Below, one piece after another: positions 1-11,960 of a DNA stretch of 64,000 nt. Numbering within the stretch: the first letter of the stretch is position 1; every line of letters starts with the position of its first letter. The notes under the pieces were generated by a model. It had not been told where the DNA came from. It saw nothing but the letters and a program-made list of their open reading frames with translations, and searched no databases. The stretch lies in assembly GCA_033220425.1 (NCBI GenBank), contig CM065652.1, positions 1,798,001-1,862,000 on the forward strand, in the 5' to 3' direction. The stretch is from Lepraria neglecta. Lineage: Eukaryota; Ascomycota; Lecanoromycetes; Lecanorales; Stereocaulaceae. The translations under genes and the position numbers were made by a program.

Positions 1-1
1 G

Positions 2-1225
2 GGAACGTTGGCAGCTCCAACCAAACCAGCCTCCCTCATGAACGGCAAAAAAATCTTCGAGAAGTCCAAGCCGCAATACGAGACCGTCTCGGCCAGCTCT
101 TTCCTCAGCGTCAAATCCGCTGGTGCCAAGGGCGATGGAACAACCGATGATACCGCTGCTATTCAAGCTATTCTCAATAAGGCCACAGCCGACCAAGTCG
201 TCTACTTCGACCACGGTGCCTACGTTATCTCCTCAACCGTCAAAGTCCCAAAGAACATCCGCATGACAGGCGAGATCTGGCCCATCATCATGGCATCTGG
301 CTCAGCCTTCTCCAGCCAAGCCTCCCCAGCACCAGTCTTCCAAGTCGGCCAGCCTGGCGACGTCGGTGCCGTCGAAATGAGCGACATGATTTTCGAAACC
401 AAGGGCCCCCAGCCAGGCGCCATCCTCGTCGAATGGAACGTAGCATCCACAACCCAAGGCGCCTCAGGTATGTGGGATGTCCACATGCGCATCGGCGGTA
501 CAGCAGGAACAGAACTCCAATCCGACAAATGCTCCAAGAGCACCGCTGTACCGCCTCCAACCGCACCAGTCAATACAGCCTGCGAAGGCGCCTTCCTCCT
601 TGTCCACGTCACGCAGAAGGCGAGCGTCTACATGGAGAACAACTGGCTCTGGGTAGCTGACCACGAGCTCGATCTCCCCGACCACAACCAAATCAACATC
701 TACAACGGTCGCGGTATCCTCGTTGAATCTCAAGGTCCAGTCTGGATGTACGGCACCAGCTCCGAGCACAGCCAGCTTTACAACTACCAGATCGCCAACG
801 CCAAGGACATCTATATGGGCATCATCCAGTCGGAGACGCCCTACATGCAAGGCAACCCCAATGCCCTCAACGGCGGCTTCACTCCATCAGCAACCTACTC
901 CGACCCCGACTTCAGCGAATGCACAACTGATTCCTGCAAGAAAGCATGGGGCCTCCGGATCTTCGCCTCAAGCGACATCCTCGTCTACGGCGCCGGTCTC
1001 TACTCCTTCTTCGACAACTACCAACAGACCTGCCTCGCTACAGAATCTTGCCAAGAGAACATGGTCAGCGTGGAGTGCAGCCAGGAAGTCTATCTCTGGG
1101 CACTGAGCACCAAGGCCAGCACGAACATGGTTACGGTTGATGGAACGGGTGCGGTGCTGCAGAAGGACAATATGGATAATTTTTGCTCGACTATTGCGTT
1201 CTTTGAGGAGGTTGGTGCTGCTTGA
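2..1225 (+). CDS. Glucan 1,3-beta-glucosidase (GH55), 3' part
   Basis: The frame is open to the left edge, so the N-terminal half and the start codon lie outside the window. The 405 visible residues match the second pectate-lyase-like beta-helix of fungal GH55 exo-beta-1,3-glucanases. The domain opens at about residues 33-55 with the repeat signature VKSAGAKGDGTTDDTAAIQ, and continues with beta-helix rungs and paired cysteines typical of a secreted enzyme. Such enzymes release glucose or short glucans from beta-1,3-glucan in fungal cell walls. The stop TGA is at 1223-1225. I see no intron or lesion in the visible part. A secretion signal cannot be checked because the N-terminus is missing. 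Family call is confident; the exact substrate is inferred. Confidence 0.9.
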   Translation, partial: GTLAAPTKPASLMNGKKIFEKSKPQYETVSASSFLSVKSAGAKGDGTTDDTAAIQAILNKATADQVVYFDHGAYVISSTVKVPKNIRMTGEIWPIIMASGSAFSSQASPAPVFQVGQPGDVGAVEMSDMIFETKGPQPGAILVEWNVASTTQGASGMWDVHMRIGGTAGTELQSDKCSKSTAVPPPTAPVNTACEGAFLLVHVTQKASVYMENNWLWVADHELDLPDHNQINIYNGRGILVESQGPVWMYGTSSEHSQLYNYQIANAKDIYMGIIQSETPYMQGNPNALNGGFTPSATYSDPDFSECTTDSCKKAWGLRIFASSDILVYGAGLYSFFDNYQQTCLATESCQENMVSVECSQEVYLWALSTKASTNMVTVDGTGAVLQKDNMDNFCSTIAFFEEVGAA

Positions 1226-2193
1226 GAAAGGGGACGAGATGTGCACGGCAGTCATTTGGGAGGTTGGGAGGGACTGTCGCTACCGATGTTCGATCTTGTC
1301 AGCGCTTCATTTGTTGACAGGTCTTCGCTTCTTCGATTCTTGCACATATCTTTATCCCTAGACATCTTTGTAAATAGCTCGCCAAGTTTCGTTTCTTTGT
1401 ACATAGTTTGTATGAAACCAAGCGAATGATGTTATTAGACCATATGCATATTCCCTAGAATCGAGCTTGCTTGGTAGACTTCTTAAGGCCCCGGCGTTTC
1501 TTGCCTTTTGATTATTAGCGCACTGCTAGATAGAAAAGAGTGTCTTTGTTATCAGTGATATGTATGTGTATCCCGAGGACTAAAGAAGATCACACCTTGT
1601 GACAGGGCCAGTCCTTAATAATCTCAGTCTACTCGCATCCATTCACAGCAGGGCCTGTATTGTGACCCTCCAGTACTGCGAACCAACGTTAAGGATGGTA
1701 TATTTGCCTCATTCAAGTCCATGTCGGCAACAAGGGTGCATCGCTTGCCAGCCACATTGCTTCATCTCCGAAGCTCCCCGTCTCCATGTTCTCATACGTG
1801 GACACCAAGCATCTCCGTATTTCCCCTCTGCTAGGACGAAACCCCTCCCGAGCCGTCTTCTCCGTTCCTCGGTCTCCTACTCTGCGCCCAATCGTTTTGA
1901 AGCACGCCTTACCCTGCCGCGGACCCATCACATTCCTTACAAGACACCGTTCGCGCAAGAGCTGTTGAATGAAGGAGTCGAAGAGTTGTGCTATTGCGAG
2001 GATATAGGATGCTGCTCGGGTTTGAAGCCTGGACTAAAATCTGTCCTCCAGCCTCTCCATAGGTGGAATTCGACGGAGGGCTTTCGCGAACTAGTATAAG
2101 CCATGTTTGAAACATTCATCTCAGCCTCCTATCTCCTCGTACATTCTCTTATGTAAATCGTTCGGTGGCGAATGGTTCTCGTCCCAGTACCGT
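1226..2193. other. Intergenic, no supported gene
   Basis: This is the 3' flank of the GH55 gene. A 166-codon open frame on the plus strand (1599-2099) and shorter minus-strand frames are present, but none shows a recognisable motif, a splice structure or low-complexity-free protein character. The ankyrin relic to the right ends near 2194. Confidence 0.5.
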
Positions 2194-5100
2194 TCATCCA
2201 TAAAGAACGAATTCATCTAGCAGCTCATCGTCATCATCATCGGAGTGGAAGTCCTCAGCCATGACGCAGATGACCTCGCCGCTGCGCTCCAGGTTTTCCT
2301 CTCTGCAGGATCTGTGGTCATCGTGGAGGTTTCTGTCTCTGTAGAAGAGCTCCATTTGCTGCAATTCGTCGGGTCCCACCAGTTCGGCTGCGATAAGGCG
2401 AATATCTCCAACATGCCAAACGCTCTCTGCAATATCTAGAGGCCGTAAATCGAGCAGACATGTAGTACTTCTGTGCGGAAATAGGATGTCAGGGCCAATC
2501 TGAACCACGGGCGCTACTGGTTTGATCATCAAGGATTCGTATCATGGCCTCATGATTCCTATTGAATGGGGATATTCCTAATGACCTCATGCTTGAGCCG
2601 TTCTCGGAATGGAATTTTGCCCCTTTTTCGAGCAAGAGCTTCAGAACCTCCTCCTAGCCTCCTCGAATCGCCCTGTCCAACCCTGTTGTTTTGTCCTTCA
2701 GCGAAGCATCATCAACAGCGGCCCCATTCTCCAAAAGAATCTGGACAATTTCGCAGTAGCCTCTACTGGCCGTCTCCTGTAGAATCGAGCCACCCGAGTT
2801 GTTCCTTGCATCAATATCAGCGCCATGGGCTAACAAAAGCAGCACGGTCTTCTCGTTGCCGCTTTGTGCAGCTTCCGTGAGTGGAGTCTCGCCCCGCCTG
2901 GCTTTAGCTTCGATGTCAGCCTGATTCCCATATCTTGTCCAGTCCCGCGTCCACGATTGTTTCAATGTCTGCTCCGTTTTCCTTTTGCATATCGATATGA
3001 CGAACATTTCTGCACTCTTTTTCGATCTCGTTCGCAGGTCGGGGAAAGACTACGACTTTGGCCGTATGTCTACCATCACTCGAGCATAGTGTCGATAACG
3101 CTGGCAGAGTTTCCCTTCTTCGTCGACCATTCTCATTCTCATTTTCAGACTCGTCCATTGCATCGACGACCAAGAACAAATTGCGAACAGAGTTCTCCGG
3201 GGCGAATGCAGATTCATGTCTCAGGGACAAAAACACATCCTCCAAATCTTCATGTGTCCATTCAATACACCCGACAGATCTTGTTCTTACTCGCCAGAAC
3301 GAATTTTGAAATATAGGAACAGGCTAGGTTCTTGTGCCAAAAGCTGGTGTAAGAGAGACTGCATCATCATTCTGTGACTTGCTTGTTCCCAGCTACCACG
3401 AGCGAGTAAAAGAAATCAGCCATTTTAAATTCCGTCACCGGAGGGCTACTGCTCTGCCCGTTGACCATTCCGCCTGCAAATTCCGCCGTAAGGGTCCTTT
3501 GGATCTGTTTGGCTAACGTGGATTCCCCACTTCCGGGGTTTCCCTGGACCCATAAATTACTGGAGTCGTCTGCACGCTAGGCCTTGTAAGCATTGTGGGC
3601 CCAGAACCATTGAGTAGTGTCACAATGGGGAAGTGCAACCTGATCACTGCGCGCACGAATATCCTTGAAAAACAAAGAATTGAAGCATTCTGGTGACAGG
3701 TTTCAGCAACACTTTCAGGCAAATGCAAGGAGATGGCTTACCCTTCCGGTCTGTATCAGGATCTATCTGGAGGATTCCCTCAAGGATGTCGCGGATGTCG
3801 TGCAGTGGGCGGCTCGTGATCAATAGCTTTACGAAAAAGCCCGAAGGCAGTCACAAAGTTGTCCATAGTTGGCGAATTCTACCGAGATATTCAGCGAGAG
3901 CCAGATGGTAGAGCTTCTATACCTACTAGAATCAAGAACGTCTCTTGCGCTGATGTAGCTACAAGCGTGTCCCTGAACAAGGACCAAAGCTCCTCGGACC
4001 GTGAATCAAGTCCTATCAGAGGCCACGAGTTACGGAATTATCTCTCTTCTGCAATCTACTCGTGTCCAAGCTTGGCCGGGCTGATAAGTTACGATCACTA
4101 TCGTGATATAGAAGCTGACCGATGAGAAAGCAGAGAACGTCAGTCGAAGGGCCTGAGGATTCCAGTTCTGAAGCTCTGATGGCTCCTGGTAGTGTTGAAC
4201 AGAAGGCATGGATAACCTGCCTCTGGTGGCGATCTCGTCGATCCTTCATCAAGTCGCGAACCGTAAACTGCGCAAGCGTGGTCTTTCCGCTGCCAGGCGG
4301 GCCAGTGTGCCAAAGGATCATGTTTGAGCGTGATAAAGTCCAGTTCAAGTGCTCGACAGATTCTGTGACCATTCCAATGTTTCCATTTTCCAGATGATGT
4401 TCGAGAGCTTCGTAGGGATAATTGTTGATGCATCCTCAAGCAATTCTGGAGACATCCTCCAGTAAGCCGACAACGTGATGGTGGCCCTACTTGCAACGAG
4501 ACTTATTCAGCACACGAGCTATATCATAGACTTTGTGCTACACTAGGGTCGTATTAGCATCCTTCATGGCATACGTACATCGGGTTCGGGCTGCGCTTCC
4601 GCATTACCTTCCAAACGTTAGTCTAGTGCTACGTATTTCATCGAATTCGGTAAGACTCGAACCTTGAATTCTGTTCAGGCTCTCGGCACAATCTCGTAGG
4701 TTGAACTTCCGCTCCTGAGACTTCAGGTAGCTATTAGTCGCCACGCGTATTCCTGGTTGTTTCGATGCTTCGTCTAATCCAATGTTCTGCAGGCCTTGGT
4801 CAATGTTAAACCGGAAGTATCGCTTGCGTTCAAAAAGGTCTCTGTGCTCACTGACGAAGCGTTCCGCGGTTCCTTCTGTTTCAACCGCAATCTCCTTCGT
4901 TCATTCAACGGCTTCAAACCAGACTTGCCAGTGCCTATGGAGACGAAGCATTGTACCAAAGATTCCAAGATATCATCATTTGGACACCATATGTTCAGGG
5001 CTTCGTTCCAAACCTCGTCGACAGGGTTGTTCGCGCCCAACGCGCCGTCAACGAACTTCAGGCTCCTGATAGTGACAGGCTCGAAATAAGAGGCTGCAGC

Positions 5101-5790
5101 AGATGTTGCACGCGCTGCTTCTAAGATCGTTGGAGCAGAATCGTCAAGCTCTCCTGGAATGGCGTAGCTCCTGAGACGCACAATGTTCCTTCGTCTCGTG
5201 TGCGGCTGTACAAACAATCTGCTTGGTTTGTTAGTCCAGTTGTTCCCAAAAAGCACGATGTTGACGTACACCTTGCAGTCTCCATTTCCTCGCGATTATC
5301 AAGCATAGCACCACTGGATAGTACTTTCCGCTTGAGTATATCTTCCAAAGCGGCCTTTGACATTACCCTTCCAATTTGTAGGACAGCCTTTCTTGTCTTT
5401 GTTGAAGACAGTTCTCAGGATTTTTGTGTAATCCGTGATGCACTCATCCACATCCATCTTCAAATGGCCAAGCAGTATGGCAATGAGCCTTCGAAGTGTA
5501 AGTGTTGACCCATCATTGATATGCCCCGGAGGCTTTTACCCTCCTGTGCTCGTGCCTCTAATAAGACCGAACACATCCTACAGTCTCACAGCCTCGAGGT
5601 CCATAGCCGCTCGCTTCTCGTTGAACGCCGTCATCAATCCCTTAAGGATCCTCAATGATGAGAGTCCTCGAACACCTCCACCATCTGTACAAAAAGATGT
5701 TAGAACATGATTTCAAATCAATTTATAAGGGATAGACGCTAACCGAGGGAGAGTAAGTAAAGCCGCCTCTCGCCATTGCTATTCCCATGT
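2194..5790 (-). pseudogene. Decayed NOD-like receptor: patatin, NACHT, ankyrin
   Basis: Read right to left. A patatin-like phospholipase domain comes first, with LYLLSLD at about 5765-5744, an intron, then DGGGVRG near 5700, the nucleophile motif GTSTG near 5540, and DGALGANNP near 5040. A NACHT region follows with a perfect P-loop GPPGSGKTTL (about 4320-4290) and LLITSRPLHDI near 3810. A second P-loop-like motif, GNPGSGEST, lies near 3540 with Lys replaced by Glu, and a Walker B-like LFLVVDAMDE near 3170. Ankyrin repeats occupy about 2960-2560. Lesions: an in-frame TAG between DGGGVRG and GTSTG, a one-base shift near 5360 and another near 4890, and further frame changes downstream. Fungal receptors of this plan are innate-immunity or incompatibility factors whose patatin effector is a lipase. 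The gene cannot make a full protein as read. Confidence 0.8.
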
Positions 5791-6528
5791 GATTCGTGAT
5801 TCGGGCATGTACTGTATTTGCTATCACGCTAAAAACTTTGCATACTGAGTTATCAACACATTCTTGACGGAATCCCAGGAAATGATATTGCGTGGCTTTC
5901 TGCTGAGAATCGTGACCGTTAGCTGTCTGATCATCCTCAGGATAGAGCTATGAATGGTCATAGGACGTAAGCAGACTGAATCAGGTAGCAAGTTGCCTTG
6001 CTCGACTCAGGAAGGGACGTGGACGAGCTTGATGGAATAATCGGTACTCAATTACACTAGGCACTCGTTGACAAGTAGAATATGATGACGAATCTATCCT
6101 TGGCCAAGGCGCTTATCTGAATGCAGATGTCGACTATGCATCCTTCCGAAGGTGGCCCAAAACACGGTGTTGGACTACTCATCTTGCTTTGGCAGGGCCA
6201 CACGAGAAACTCACAGCTTTTGGGTGCCCATTACGCCTTGGGACTTGGATCAGAAGAGGGAAAGCCGAGATAAGTTGCTACGATTAGATTGATGCTTGAG
6301 CAACCAAAGACAACATCCAACACATTCTAATGTTTGCAGCATCTGCTAGTCATTATGGTAAGACTCATTTGATTCCAGGGTGTGGCTTCAACCCTAATGG
6401 CTCTATGTAAAACTCCCTTTCTAGCATCACTGGCAAACAAATTCAGATCGGAAGTCCGGAGAAAAACCCCATCCACTGTGTCCACTTGGTGAGCCTATGC
6501 TCCATCTCATGCTTCGTCTAGTACACCT
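5791..6528. other. Intergenic between two minus-strand genes
   Basis: This stretch holds the 5' flank of the receptor relic and the 3' flank of the caspase-like gene. No open frame with protein character and no repeat was recognised. Confidence 0.5.
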
Positions 6529-9236
6529 CTAGAACCCAGGCCTGCTAAAAAGTGATCGCCCCGGTGAACTTGGCATAAGGCCAGCCTCTTCGAGGCTCCG
6601 ACGCTTCCGCTTGACTCCCGATTTCCTCCACGTGCTCTCCAAGACATCTGATATCTGTTGGACCGACTTCTGTGAGTGCGGCATTGTCATGAAGTGATTC
6701 TTTCTCCGAATTGTAGTCTTGCGCTGATTCTCCTTCAGCAGACGCAACAACTTTGGGATGTCGCTTGGTCCGTAGCCGGACGCTGCAAAGGCGTAGGCGA
6801 GATAGTAGAATGGCTTCTGCCATACCTGGCCCCAGTATCCTTGGGTTGAATCTGGTCGTTGGAAAAGCCCAGACCCTCTGATCATTGGAAGATTCTCTTT
6901 TGCAAGCGCCAACGGCTTGCCTGGATTCACTTGATCCCACTCCTGGATCACAGGAACCTTGTTCAGGTTCAGCCACTCTCTGTAACTGTTTGCTGACCGC
7001 ATAGCCCATGTGCGGTAGAGAACCTGTGAGCGGATCTGTTCAATGTGCTCGAGGTTCTTATCCAAGGCGCCACTGAAGAATAGTTCGATGTCGTTGTGCA
7101 AAGAAGTGTTTGATGGTGAGTTCCGTGGTCCCGGATGACTGCTAGCATATCTCTTCGCTAGGTAGGTCAAAGAACCACTCATTCCTCTCCGTGATCCGCC
7201 ATATCCTCCGGTACGGCTACCAAACTCCAAGTCCGCTACTTCTGGATGTCTTGCCTCCCATGCGAGCCTCTCCTCTTCGCTGATATCTGCCAAGTGCCTC
7301 TTCCTGTCGAGAAGCGGCTTGGCGTCTGAAGCTGGAACTTTGTCAAGGCGGTCGAAGTTCCTCTTGTAATCCGCGAGAGAGAACCCAGTCCGCTTCCAGA
7401 ACTTGTCATGCCCACCATCTTGGGTGAACATTGGTGTCGAACCTCCAAGTTGGACCCACAATCGATGGGCCTCATTGATGATACCTTGGCAGACTTGTTG
7501 GTATGTCCTGGCCTCATCGGCACTTGCGTCTTCAGGGAGTTCAATCGGTTCTTTTTGAAGCTCTCTGAGGAATGCACTCATGTAAACAGCACCTGCGTGA
7601 CGTTGTGAGCAGGATAGCTCCCAAGCAACGGTTTCTTGGTCTGCTTGAGCGCCGGCCATGACTGTTGACTTGATAAGTCGAAAATGGGGCGTGATGACCC
7701 AATTGCCGGAGTAGCACGAGGTCAAGTACAAAGAGACCTTCACCCTTGGTGTTTTGGAAAGGCTTCTAGCAAGCATGCTCGGAGACAAGAACTCGTTAGC
7801 ATCATGGGAACCAGGATCAATGCCAATGCAAAGGCCGCCCATTTCTCCGTCGCCATCATCGCCGTGGCAGAAACCCATCAGCAAAACCGGCTCGTTAGCA
7901 GCCTCAGCCTTTCGGCATGTCTCCTCAACTTGGCGCAGGAACTCGTCTCTCAACGCTGTGCCGCACTGAGCTAGAGTCACGCGAGCAGCCAATTTGTCGA
8001 CATTCTTTCTGCTCAACACGACAACTCTCTCCTCGAAAGCGTCGCCATGAAGATAGCCCTCCTTCCAAGAGACCTGTGTGTTTTGGAGCTGGTTGTGGTC
8101 ATCCGTCCAGTCCATGGTTGAGTCTTCGGAACCGTAGTTGTGAATTAAGGCGTGTGGATTCTCACATGAAAGCCACTTCTGGCTTCTGCCCATTCCTGTA
8201 AAATTCGTTAGCATGTTGCGGATCCGATACAAAGCTATCATGGGAAAGACGTACCTTCGAGAACGTTCATCCACAAATAAAAATCCGAAACCATCCACCC
8301 GTCGGCTCGAGGACTGGCACGTCGCTGGTTTCCCAAGTCTGAAACGCCAAGTACCGCAACGATGTGCGTATTCCGATGCACGTCAGGGGGATTGCGAGTG
8401 TCGGCATTCTCGCCGCCGTAGAAAGGCTGTAGGAGCTGAGTATCCTTGACCATTTGTACCGCTTTGGCCAAATCTCCACCGTGCTGTTGCAGGGAGTTGT
8501 AGGCATCATCGCGATCGACAATGACCTGCTTCATCACCTGGTCCACTTTGTACTGACGGACGGCTTCCTGGAAATCTCCGTTAACGTCCCGCCGGCCAAG
8601 GTAAGTCTTAGCGTCCTCTTCACGCAGGTGGAAGGTCGCTCTCAGGCGAGCAGTGGCATACTGAAACGGCCCCTCGAAGTAGTTGGCTCCCTCCACAACG
8701 GCTTTCGACACGTTACCTTGAACGCCGGCACGGCTCAGCAGACCTTCGGCTAGTGTTTGGTTGAAGCCTGTCACGATCCTCATCAACGCAATAGCGGCAA
8801 CCTGCGAGTTAATTTCTCCTGAATTCTGAGCCTTCGAAATCGCTCCCTCTAGGTAGTTTTTCGGAGTCGCCATATCGAGGAAGTACCTCGCTCGAGATTG
8901 GGATAAGTCAGTCAGAGCTCTCATTCGAGCAAGGGCAGTTGTGGGGCGGTCAAGATCTCCTTCTCTGGATGCTGAAATGATTGCTTGATCAAGATCTCCT
9001 GGTGTAGGACACGATTGAGAGAGAACATCAGCTCTTGACCGCTGGATACTAGTGAGATGTGATAGCATCGCGCTGCACGCATTCATGGTCGTCAGTCTTC
9101 CACTTGCAGCAGCCTTCCGAAGGGCTTCATAGAAATTGACCTCGCCGGGACCCATTTCATTGAAGAGTGTGATCACGGTGGCTCTGCTTAGCCCACTCAG
9201 CTCCATGAACGAAGACACGGTATCTTGATGCGCCAT
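6529..9236 (-). CDS. UBA-like repeats fused to caspase-like protease domain
   Basis: Two exons, 9236-8255 and 8195-6529, with a 59-nt GT-AG intron (gtacgt...ttacag), give about 882 residues. Residues 1-300 contain about six repeats of 30-45 residues, each with a helix, a short acidic turn and an LxxAI/LxxAV-like helix (for example LDQAIISASREG, LEGAISKAQNSG, LAKAVQMVKD). These resemble UBA/TAP-C three-helix folds. The second exon has a caspase-like core: a strand ending in MGFCHGDD (candidate catalytic His, about residue 438) and VSLYLTSCYSGNW (candidate nucleophile Cys, about residue 488), as in clan CD peptidases. The C-terminal 350 residues are basic and unrecognised. The gene is intact and lies next to a dead patatin-NACHT-ankyrin gene. 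Function is unknown; a ubiquitin-linked or death-linked protease is an inference. The start is the first ATG of the frame. Confidence 0.72.
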
Positions 9237-10793
9237 GTTGAGAGATTGAGTGTATGAGAGTGCGCGCTGAGGTTGCTTGAGTCTAAAGAGACTGGATGTC
9301 CAAGAATGCTAGTTGAAAGAAGGATATGAAGAAGAAAGACTTCGGAAACAGGGTCAGTATCACATGCCGATCTTGACGCAATATTCTCTCGGAAACATGA
9401 CTCAATCTTGCTAGTCATTTGAAAGCATTCCGAAATCGAGAACGAACCAACCAACCAAATTGAGCAATTTGGGTCAATTTTCGCTTGTGAATGATGAATT
9501 TCTGCGGACTAAGCTACGAAAGGGTAAAAAATCGGTTACACTTGAATGTGAAGTTTGGTGAGAAAGTATGCGGTGAAAAAATCTTCTCATTAAGCGAGAC
9601 TTGGCAACGCTCATGGACAACCTTCACTTCTACACCGACTCATAGGATCTAGTAAATTGTGTGCTGGGAGTTCCGATGGAGTGGTCTGCTGAGGTCAGAT
9701 TCAGTCCAAGCGAGTAGTACACAGCCTTAACTAGTGGATTTGTCATGGAGAGCTTCTTCGGAGAATCAGAACAGGAAAGCTCCACTTCACGTGCGAGCTA
9801 CCTATTTTGACCATTCTCAATAGAGTCCGGTGACGGTCTAAGACAGGGCTGTCCCAAATACAGGCAGGGAGTTGAGAAGTTGTTTGCTAGTTCTCCGAGG
9901 AGTAAGTCTCAATAGCTATCATGCAAGCTACACTCACAAAGCGTCAAGAATACGGAGCACCGAGGCTCGGCGAGAGATACTAAAAACAACGACTTGAAAG
10001 AGATCATTCAGGCAGGAGCCGATGTCGGAGTCCGCTGCGCGCAAGATGAGCAGGAGATTGACCGATTTCTTGGGTGGTGTGACCAGGAACTCGAGGCTTT
10101 AGACAAGGATCGGGACGCTACGTTGCACGATGAGCTCACCTGGGAACCCAAGTGCAATAAAGGCACGCTTCGATCAGTGACTCCAATGACCAAGGGAAGG
10201 CCCTCATCACACCCTGAGTGACTGACTGAGAAGTTCGACGTCTGCAATGTTCTATATTTGTATAGCAAAACATCAGATCATCGTCTTTGGCACTGCAAGA
10301 TATGGCCTGCTATACTTTCTATGATAGTTGGAACACCTTTGTACAGCTCTGCCGGTCATCAAAGCAGTGCCAACTCTTCGGAATTCATCTTCTGTGGCAG
10401 GCATCCACATCGGAGGGAAGTCAAGTCCGTGACTGGTCAAATGAAGGTGTATTTCGAATTGCAAATGCCTCCATATCGTATTCACTTCCTGACATCCCGT
10501 GTTCGAAGACTCGGCACTTCTGTATTGGTGCCCAACTTGCGGTACGGTTGCTGACTTTGTAGCCGAGTCTGAAAGGGTAAGGATGGAAGCAAGGAGCGCG
10601 AAAGTGCTATCAGGGGCCTTTGATTAGTGGTCAATAGAGCTGAGAGGGCTTTTTAGTACAGTGCATCGAATTGGTTCTCTAAGCGGCGTATCAATGGAAA
10701 TAACTTATGAAATTCAGACGGTTGTTTGCTTTTGTATATACAGGCAGTGTAATTCCCAATTACAATGACAACGTCAATGATAATCTTGACGGT
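9237..10793. other. Gene-poor stretch
   Basis: This is the promoter side of the caspase-like gene followed by AT-balanced DNA. Several 70-98 codon open frames overlap on both strands (for example 9994-10221 plus and 10258-10554 plus). They have no recognisable motifs or splice structure and are not called as genes. Confidence 0.45.
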
Positions 10794-10997
10794 CTAACCC
10801 CTTATAAATTCTGAAAGATCCACCATGTGTAATACTGAAGTGAACCACACCCTCATAGACCGCTGTCGAAGCAAGTCTTCAATGGGGCGACCAAGCATCA
10901 ACAATATTTTTGTAGAATAGAAACATGGCTCACAAAAGTGAAGAAAAAAAGCAGTAGAAGAACGGAGAAGGCCTACTGGATACAGCAATAGGAACAA
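10794..10997 (-). repeat. Duplicated fragment, copy A
   Basis: The minus strand reads CFYSTKILLMLGRPIEDLL, which closely parallels CFFSTQILLMLGGPIVDSI in a second copy about 900 bp to the right. The nucleotide similarity (about 10880-10960 against 11797-11880) is visible directly. The reading is hydrophobic, so the source may have been a membrane protein, but both copies are short and the original gene is not recognisable. Confidence 0.5.
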
Positions 10998-11611
10998 AGC
11001 AGGAAGATCTGATTTAGGAACCCTCCAAACATCGGAGAGTTGTCCGTTGCAAGTGCCAACATCTTGCCTGGATTCTCAGAGGTGCTAATCGCAGCATTAG
11101 GAATCGGCAGTATGTGTATCTCAAAGACCTAGTGACGGCCTGTTGAGCGGGTCCATTACCCTTGCTGGCTGTCACGGCACGCTCATCGTGAGCGGGGCCT
11201 TGACCAGATGTCTAGGGTTCGGAGCTGGGAACGGCGGATTGAACGGGTCTATCACCCTTGATGAACGCACCACTGTGCCCCTGAGTCGTGGTATCGTGGC
11301 GAGTTGGGTGAGCCTGGGAGCGAGCCACGGAGGACTTTGTAAAGGATAACCCCAACAGATTGCGCTGATTAGCACACTCTGGAGCCTTGTGCTGGTCGTC
11401 TCGAGGTATGATGGAAGCTGAGACTCTGGCCAAACATGGAAGAAGAGGCCTGTAAGTAGGCAGAGGAGTAATCTTGGAAGCTCGAAAAAGGGGAATGCAA
11501 GGTGCGAGTTTAGATAGATTCAAATACTCCCTAATTCCACTCATTGTCATCACCCAGGGGAAGAGACCGAACCGTGAGTTCTCAATACGGATATCTTTCC
11601 TTGATGTTTGG

Positions 11612-11890
11612 CTAGATAGGGTCGACAAAGCTGATCAGAGACTCTATGATTTCTGTCGTGGCATATGCCGAAGACTTCTCACATTCAAGATCTTTTTCTG
11701 TAACATAGATAGCGGTGAAGTACGTCAAGAACAAACTTGTCAGTATCACCAGCGCAAGGAGAAGCCCCTTCGTGGACCCATATATAATGGAGTCCACAAT
11801 GGGGCCGCCTAGCATCAACAAGATTTGCGTAGAAAAGAAACATGGCCCATGATAATGACAAAAAGAATGAAGCACGTGTAAAGATTGATG
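11612..11890 (-). repeat. Duplicated fragment, copy B
   Basis: Partner of the fragment at 10794-10997. It encodes a longer open stretch with a strongly hydrophobic segment (LLLALVILTSLFLTYFTAIYV) that could be a membrane helix, followed by a charged tail. No complete gene can be supported around it. It may be the better-preserved remnant of a small membrane-protein family. Confidence 0.45.
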
Positions 11891-11960
11891 TAAAAGTCAA
11901 ACAACAGCGAAAGGACTAGGTATGACGATGCGAAACGCAGACAACACAAAAGCACAGACA

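Noticed and set aside
1599-2099. 166-codon plus-strand frame after the GH55 gene
   Set aside because: No domain, no splice or start context; could not be supported as a gene.
5480-5540. Apparent second stop just after GTSTG in the patatin domain
   Set aside because: It falls inside a plausible intron (gtaaaag...cgaag) that restores GLIAILLG, so only the earlier TAG is counted as a lesion.
11143-11375. Plus-strand frame with two GSITL copies
   Set aside because: Only a short repeated word; no gene-like context on either side.
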